Shown here in pieces: positions 58,336 through 64,000 of a stretch of DNA of 64,000 bases (position 1 is its first letter; the number at the start of each line of letters is the position of its first letter). A program made the translations under genes and the position numbers. The notes beneath the pieces are model-generated. The model was given only the letters and a program-made list of their open reading frames with translations, did no database searches and was not told the origin of the DNA. The DNA lies in contig CM068547.1 in the NCBI GenBank assembly GCA_035048495.1, positions 21,521,913 through 21,585,912 on the forward strand, in the 5' to 3' direction. The DNA comes from Euptelea pleiosperma. Taxonomy: Eukaryota; Streptophyta; Magnoliopsida; Ranunculales; Eupteleaceae.

Positions 58336-59283
58336 CGTAAAATAAGCTGCCAATATATATGACAAGAAATCGCACAAGAAGATTCTACAATAAAAGGGAA
58401 GTGAATTGAACCAACCAAGTTTATAATATAGTTGTAATTCTTCTAAAACACAAACTCCTTGGATGTTATCTTACAAATCTTGTACGTTCTGTCACTTTAT
58501 ATAAAATAAATTCTTTATTTTGGGGGGGTTCACTAAGTTTTGTGAACACCCAACAAGCTCAACATGTTTTGTAAGGTGTATTATTTTTTTAATACAAATT
58601 GTTTTATTCACTGAATGAATCTTCCCTTCATTGTCTCCTCTCTTTTCTTTCCTTTTTTCTTGAGTTATGGCTTTCGCAAATGGGCCGGGCACATCGTGTA
58701 CTGAAACACTTGTGTAATCCCTATGAATTTTGGATGCGTACAACTCAATTGTCTTATCCCTTATTTTATCCTGCTTCATAATTAAAGATAAATAGTGGTT
58801 GAGATCAAATCCAAATATTGGACAATATCAGATCTCAGTCACTCACTTCCACTCATTTATTCGCCTCAGACTATAATTTTCGCGGAAATCTGAAACTTCA
58901 CTATGCAGGCTAGTATTTGGTGTACGTCCACCACATATGTGCCAAACATAAATGAGTCCAAAAGCATAGCAGATGGCAGCATTAGGACGATACTGTAGCA
59001 TGTGTATTCAAACCATTTCAATGCTCTTTGAAATTTGTGTGTACGTGGTTTTTGGGGATTTGTGTAATTGGGATTTGTGTGAGAATCTCGATGACCATTG
59101 GTGGTCTGGACCTTGGGATCCCCGCTAGGACGATACTAAGTTGCTATATAGTCAATCTATGTAGTATCTATCAGCTGGGACATTAGGATGGCCCACCAAA
59201 AGCATAATCTTAGACAGATAGGAGTAAATTAATCTTTGATGACCGACCACAATATGGGACACACAACACACTCTTAGACACCA
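58336..59283. other. No gene seen
   Basis: AT-rich intergenic sequence. 'ataaatagtggttgagatca' (~58790) resembles the Helitron 5' region at ~46345 and may be a relic Helitron start. Confidence 0.4.
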
Positions 59284-59584
59284 TGGTTTAAAAACGGCCA
59301 TTCTAACAAAAATAACAGCCATTACAACGGATTCGAACCACCCCATTACATTATGTACTATTTAACGCTCAGAAAATAACGGCCGTTATTTTTCCATTAT
59401 ATCGAAAATAACGACCGTTATTTTTTAAAAAAAAATTGTTAAAAAACATCCGTTATTTCAGTTATTTTCCGTTACAAATTTAATTGAAAATTTGAAATTC
59501 AAAGTTTGAATTTTAGCGTCGTTTTGGTCCATGTATGTAACAATCCATTATAACCGAAAAACTGGTAACGTCCCCAATCCGTTA
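59284..59584. mobile_element. Partial M2 MITE next to a Helitron tail
   Basis: 'ggtttaaaaacggccattct', 'aacggccgttatttttcc', '...ccaatccgttatac'. It is cut short by the Helitron tail that follows. Confidence 0.6.
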
Positions 59585-59663
59585 TACTGTTTGAGTGCCG
59601 AAGGCACCCAATTTTTGCAGATACTTTTGTCGGGGAGTGCCGTGGGCACGGGCTATTTACTAG
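59585..59663 (+). mobile_element. Helitron 3' terminus
   Basis: 'ggagtgccgtgggcacggg' hairpin then 'ctatttaCTAG|T'. Same tail type as the 9.94 kb Helitron. The matching 5' end was not located. Confidence 0.75.
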
Positions 59664-59929
59664 TAGTCATATATAAAAGGATGAGGCCGGCTGCTGCATT
59701 ATATTATTAATTAGATGGACACCGATGTCGTTGTTATGTTAATATACACCATTGGATATGGAACTTCCTTATTAGATGACATCATAGACTTGTGCCCAAG
59801 TTTTTGCAGGACTACATTTCCTAAACAACCTTAAAACAGCTCAACTTAGTGAGAACACACAAACATTTTATCTAGCCACACAGGACTACATGTTCTTCGT
59901 AGGGTGATGGGCTTGAAGAACATGGTAGG

Positions 59930-60263
59930 TCACAGGTAGTTAACCACCGATCGATAGGTTGCACCAGGCTTCCACCCATCAGGAATTACATTTCTTGCTA
60001 CTAGGGTCTGTCCAGAATACTGTGATGTCAAGCGGATCGAAAATGGGGCTTGCAATTCTGAGCCAGCGTCGAGCTTCCAATCAGCACCCCAGGATTGTTG
60101 CATCACCCGCCACTTGTCAGAATCCGTTGAAGCCTCACTTAGATCAACACCAGCAAGATCTCCATCTCCCTCTAAAAACTCGACAACCACAGAGAAGTAG
60201 CTGGGATTGGAGCCTCGATCAACATGGAATGCCACGGTCTTGCCTGAATAATCACATGCAACA
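59930..60263 (-). CDS. EXPB: Beta-expansin exon 4
   Basis: Acceptor ...gtttccag|tgttgc. Codes VACDYSGKT... to ...SVVNYL, with TGA at 59932-59930. Confidence 0.93.
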
Positions 60264-62071
60264 CTGGAAACACAAACAAATGCAGCAACTCATCATCCAA
60301 GAATATAAAATTCAGTTGAACTTAATTAAAAAATTTAACCAATATTAATGGGTTATGAGGTAATATTTTTATGGAGGAAGGCAATAAGGTGTACCGTGCA
60401 TAACGGATTTCCAAGACTCCAGCATCACGTAACTGATCTTCATGGCCAGGAATAGCCATGGCCCCAAATGCAGTTCCGCTGAGATCGAAATGGGCAGATT
60501 CTGATACACAAGGACCCCCGGGGCAAAAATCGGTGATCACCACCCTCACTGGATCACCGGAACACGATGGATGTGTGGTGCTGGTGCATTTCACCTAATA
60601 ATTAAAATTTTGAATATAATTAATACAACCATTAGCTAAACCTGACGCCGGCCAGTGGTATCAATATAGAGCTAGTTACCTGATAACAAGCTCCACATTC
60701 TGTTCCAGACTTATAAAGAGATGGACCTATTCCTGTAACCATAGAAGAGAAAGGAGGTTGTGACACAGCCTTTTCATATCCACAAGCTCCACCTGCACTA
60801 CAACCATTTTCCGTTAGATTCTGAAAACCTTCCATTATTTCTTTTGGGGAACTGAAAAGCTTGTTTTTCACTGTTAGGTACCGGTATCGTTTTCACTTTT
60901 CAGTACTAGAAAATTAATCTCCAAGTGGGACCCTTCGAACTGTTGGTGTCGACGTTGCAACTATATATATATATATATATTATGTTTATGGTCCAAAAGG
61001 ATCTAACCATACAATTCGACAAAACGCCTATCTATTAAACAACGAACATCTTCAAACGTCATACGTAAAACAATGAGGAAAAAGCTCCCTCATAAAAGTG
61101 TGTTCAAAAAGTGATTTAAACTATACAATAATTTTGTCTTCTTTGCACAAATATGATCCCTTTGAGGAGCGCTTGTATCATTTTTTATACAACAAGCTTA
61201 TGTAACTGCTTGTATCAAACTAGTGGGTGGCCCGTGCCCACGGCACTCTCCGACAAAGCGTTTGCCAAAATCGGGTGTGAATAATGGCTAAGACCCACCG
61301 TCCATTTGGGGGGAGAAGATCTCGGCCATCCTTTGTGAAGCCGATAAGATCGAGGGGATATATATAAGTGGGAGGCAATTTCACTGTTTTGTTTTATATA
61401 TATTTTCATAACTACTTCAAATGGTAGTACTAGCTACAAATGTTTGCGCGCAAGCATTTGCAGCAATTCCGTGTACTTGGTGAATCAATATCCAACAAAT
61501 ATTTTCCTTGGATCCAATAATTTTAATTTTGCCAAAAAGTGGTCTAATGTTTACAGCCAAAAGTTAGCTGCAAACAATATATAGGCAAATTACTTTCTCA
61601 TCCCATTTTGTCTCCCACAACAGCTTTCCACTCTCCAACCATTTGAATATTTTCCCAACAAATGTTTCTCATTGCAAACATTTGATTATCAAATATTTGC
61701 CTACAAACATTTTCAGAGGATACCAAGCAGGGTTGTAATGCTGTAGTCACTTAAACAATGCAAAAAATTTGATGTTCAGCCCAACATCAGAAACGATTGT
61801 TTGGGAACAAGAATACTCTAAACCCAAACATCTTTTTTGAAGTCCAGGCCCGGACATCGATCAACCCATTTTTTCTGTGTCCATTACCTTCGCTTCCGGC
61901 TCCGTGGGGACTGCCGTACCACGTTGCTCCAGCAGTTGACCAATGGATTGCGATGGTGGACAAGTTGAAGCGTTTAGCACTAAAGCAGAAACAGAAGTCA
62001 GAGAAGCAAAAATAAGCTAGTAAAGAAAAGTGTACGAAAGAAGAGAAACGCAAGTGAAGAGGAGAAGCCAT
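59930..62071 (-). CDS. EXPB: Beta-expansin, four exons, intact
   Basis: Exons are 62071-61888, 60792-60680, 60594-60395 and 60263-59930: 831 bp, predicted 276 residues, the normal length. All junctions are GT...AG and in frame. Residues 1-~35 are a signal peptide. The GH45-like domain 1 has [35 protein letters not shown] and the HFD motif ([10 protein letters not shown], residues 134-136), with six conserved cysteines. Domain 2 (CBM63-like, ~170-276) has [20 protein letters not shown], '[11 protein letters not shown]' and the C-terminal [10 protein letters not shown]. Expansins loosen cell walls without hydrolysis by disrupting contacts between cellulose and matrix glycans. The HFD-containing pattern fits the vegetative EXPB3-like group; the exact member is not claimed. 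Intron 1 (1095 bp) has gained a small Helitron. A TATA box lies ~70 bp upstream of the ATG. Confidence 0.95.
60395..60594 (-). CDS. EXPB: Beta-expansin exon 3
   Basis: Acceptor ...aattattag|gtgaaatgc, donor ...tatgcacg|gtacacc. Codes [11 protein letters not shown]... to ...LEIRYA plus two bases; contains HFD. Confidence 0.92.
60680..60792 (-). CDS. EXPB: Beta-expansin exon 2
   Basis: Acceptor ...gtagtgcag|gtggagc, donor ...ttatcag|gtaact. Codes [10 protein letters not shown]...CGACYQ. Confidence 0.92.
60961..60980. repeat. TA microsatellite in expansin intron 1
   Basis: About ten TA units, ~170 bp inside the intron from exon 2. Confidence 0.85.
61220..61405 (-). mobile_element. Mini-Helitron (~190 bp) in expansin intron 1
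   Basis: The minus strand ends 'gagtgccgtgggcacggg' hairpin, then ccacccaCTAG|T at 61220. The 5' side has 'aaacaaaacagtgaaattgc', like the Helitron start at 46312, but the terminal TC is not clear. Same tail family as the ends at 56249 and 59663. Confidence 0.7.
61440..61740. mobile_element. MITE-like repeat in expansin intron 1
   Basis: Repeated words 'aaatgtttgcgcgcaagcat', 'gctgcaaacaatatatagg', 'ataccaagcagggttgtaat'. A relative lies at 63060-63200 ('ccctgcttggtattgccgc'). Confidence 0.5.
61888..62071 (-). CDS. EXPB: Beta-expansin exon 1
   Basis: ATG 62071-62069. Signal peptide plus [12 protein letters not shown], ending ...gcgaag|GTAATGG (phase 1). Confidence 0.92.
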
Positions 62072-62140
62072 TGTTGCACTGACTACAATGCAGTAGTACT
62101 CGTTTTTTTTTTTATGGTCGTTACAACTTCCAAACTTCTA

Positions 62141-62150
62141 GTATTTATAG
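62141..62150 (-). promoter_or_regulatory. Expansin TATA box
   Basis: 'ctataaatac' on the minus strand, 70 bp upstream of the expansin ATG, a normal distance for a short leader. Confidence 0.6.
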
Positions 62151-62242
62151 ATGAAAAGCACGTGTATTGTCGCTCTCCGTCCACGTCTACCCATCTGTTA
62201 ATTAATAATTGCGTGATATTGTAGCTTGGCTATTAAGCTAGG

Positions 62243-62325
62243 CTTTAATTGCTCGGCTTGGGGTAAGAGCTTTAATTGCTCGGCTTGGGGTAAGAGCTTT
62301 AATTGCTCGGCTTGGGGTAAGAGCT
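62243..62325. repeat. 27 bp unit repeated three times, upstream of the expansin
   Basis: 'ctttaattgctcggcttggg' plus gtaagag, three perfect copies at 62243, 62270 and 62297, about 170 bp upstream of the expansin ATG. Could be a regulatory repeat or simple duplication. Confidence 0.9.
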
Positions 62326-62639
62326 TAGGTTTATTCTCAGACAAAAATATACCAGACAACAACTATTTTATCCTTTGCAGTTATTACCTCGTCCACCGTT
62401 CATCTCTTTACTCAACGGTCAATGAGCTCAACGGTATGCTCTTTTGTCCAGTTATGGGTAGGTACAGCTTTTTCCAAATAAAAAACTTATTCCTGATGCT
62501 CAATCCTGACCGTCCGTTTTGGGACAATCCTAGATGTCCAAATAATCTTTTAGGATCGCAACCTTTCTAATTAGTTGTCAACTTGGTGTTATGTTATGTG
62601 GAGCCTGATGGTACCTATAGCTTTACATAAAGGCCCGAC

Positions 62640-62880
62640 ACCACATTTTCATATTTTTACATAGAGATATGGAAACTTAGCTTTGTCTTGGGGTTATATA
62701 TACCTCGGTTGATCTGAGACTGAGTATCCATTGTATTGTGTGTGTTTCTTTTTCTTACCTGCATAGTGGAATCGGTGTGGATCCATGGACGTACATCAAT
62801 CTAGAGGGAACCACGTAAATCTCTGTGTTGTGGTTGTTTGCATCTTTGTCTTTTGTTTGTTTATTATTCTTTCTTCCCAA
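62640..62880 (+). repeat. Probable Copia LTR 3' end fragment
   Basis: 'ggaatcggtgtggatccatg' with 'gaaccacgtaaatctctgtg' and a T/G-rich tail resemble the 3' ends of common plant Copia LTRs. The boundaries are not defined. Confidence 0.4.
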
Positions 62881-63059
62881 CACATGAAAGTATTTTTACC
62901 ATCACCATTGTCAAAACATTTTGATCAAGTTTTAATTTTCTACACCCATTGAGAAAGTGTTTCAGGTTAAGTATTTCACACACAATTAGGAAGGTGTTTT
63001 AGATTAGAAAAGTGTTCTACACTTATTAGGAAAGTGTTTTGGATTAGAAAAGTATTTTA

Positions 63060-63400
63060 AACTTAGGCCCTGCTTGGTATTGCCGCAAATATTGCAATAT
63101 GTTTTTTGCATTTCTAGGTGCTTGGTTGCACCCCCACCATTTTTTACCTAAGTAAGACCATATTTTTTATGATTTGAGCTGCTAATGTTTGCAGTCAAAA
63201 ATGGCTGCAAATATTCACTTTTTGGCGAGCTTAATTCCTTTTTTTTTGCCCCTGGATGGAGAGTAAAATTTCGCTCACTGCCTATGATGACTGCCCACAA
63301 TATGAGCCACATGGTACACTTTTAGAAGACGCTAACTGTATGGATGTTTGGTCAACACTTAGAAATCACTAATCAGGTTGATTTTTGATTTGTCGGTCCT
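63060..63400. mobile_element. MITE fragments
   Basis: 63060-63200 resembles the repeat in expansin intron 1. 63270-63400 is half of an M1 element ('gagccacatggtacac', 'tcactaatcaggttgatttt'). Confidence 0.55.
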
Positions 63401-64000
63401 GTAGTACCCTGGACCCTCGATCGGGGGTAAATTCGGAAATTTTTGTGAAGTTTGAAACTTGTGCCTTTTTCAAAAAAATAAAATTTTATGTTACGAACTT
63501 GTGTTATTATTTCGTTAAACTTAGAAACTTGAGTCAAAAAAAAAACCTTATGTCATGCAAGACCCTACACCTAAGACAACTCAACATTTCAAATTACTCG
63601 AATATAACTCACTGTCACTTCTCTGCTAACGAACTTAATTGAATAAGATCATAAAGAATAAAACCAGTGGAAACCCCAACAACACTGATCACTAAACCAA
63701 CAAGAATAAATTTATTATGTTAGTCTAGCGCAAGTACAAACCTAGGACACCTCTCGACACCAACTGCAAAAGAATGATATGATCGTTACATAAATCGTAG
63801 AGCACTTTAACGAACTGATGAGTAGTCCATAATGACCACATGGTTACGCGCAAGGCCCACACACGTGAGTTACTCAACAGAGAGATACATTGTGGCACTC
63901 CTAGGAAATCTAGGATTTGGAGCACACACATTGTTATACACACCATACATCGTATAACCTTTTATTCACCGGAGTTACCGTATGAGGAAATGAACGCATC
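63401..64000. other. Possible LTR start, continuing off the window
   Basis: 'tgtagtaccctggaccctcg' following an interrupted M1 MITE resembles a gypsy LTR 5' end (TGT.GTACCC...). No second end is visible in the window; no gene is seen. Confidence 0.3.

Noticed and set aside
58492..58779. 95-codon minus-strand frame
   Set aside because: No recognisable motif, AT-rich, ordinary chance length.
58735..59663. Complete Helitron ending at 59663
   Set aside because: A possible start near 58760 is only weakly similar to known starts; only the 3' terminus is supported.

Overview
The window is nuclear DNA from a flowering plant. It holds two spliced plant genes, a satellite array, and many plant transposable elements (long terminal repeat (LTR) retrotransposons, an L1 LINE, Helitrons, MITEs). 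The style of the small foldback elements and the very TE-rich introns would suit a large magnoliid-type genome, but that is only a guess. About nine tenths of the window is repetitive. All domain calls were made by eye; no database search was run.

Layout. 1-9660 is a forward tandem satellite with a ~177 bp monomer (about 54 copies) and a ~2.12 kb (12-monomer) higher-order repeat. At ~9661 the array flips orientation and becomes more diverged, running to ~22302. An LTR retrotransposon (12577-20666, TSD ttgag) is inserted in the inverted part; it has 2.5 kb LTRs and only a broken gag-like frame. A Helitron lies at 22339-24397.

24875-41114 (minus strand) is one host gene of four exons. It encodes a predicted 320-residue protein of unknown function with a short C-terminal hydrophobic anchor. 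Its first intron is ~12.5 kb because it holds a decayed minus-strand Ty3/gypsy element (~30140-39300), itself broken by two solo LTRs (31223-34042, TSD gtttg; 35417-37230, TSD ataca).

43.7-57.2 kb is a nest six elements deep, largely proven by target-site duplications (TSDs) and restored reading frames: a foldback MITE holds a 5'-truncated L1 LINE, which holds a 9.94 kb Helitron, which holds another foldback MITE, which holds a solo LTR (48835-55326), which holds a second, reversed solo LTR (49654-53647).

57.2-59.7 kb holds a hAT-like MITE with a perfect 8 bp TSD inside a Copia-like LTR, triplicated primer-site repeats and a Helitron 3' end. 59930-62071 (minus strand) is an intact four-exon beta-expansin gene (predicted 276 residues), a secreted cell-wall-loosening protein, with a TATA box and a 27 bp triple repeat upstream. 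The remainder to 64000 is MITE and LTR fragments.

The most unusual material is one LTR family (ends TGATATTCGC...CA) seen as five LTRs at four loci. Its LTRs carry a tRNA-like/B-box segment, repeated GGAGTTGCA-type palindromes and a conserved 3' block. Three of the four loci are solo LTRs with perfect or near-perfect 5 bp TSDs.
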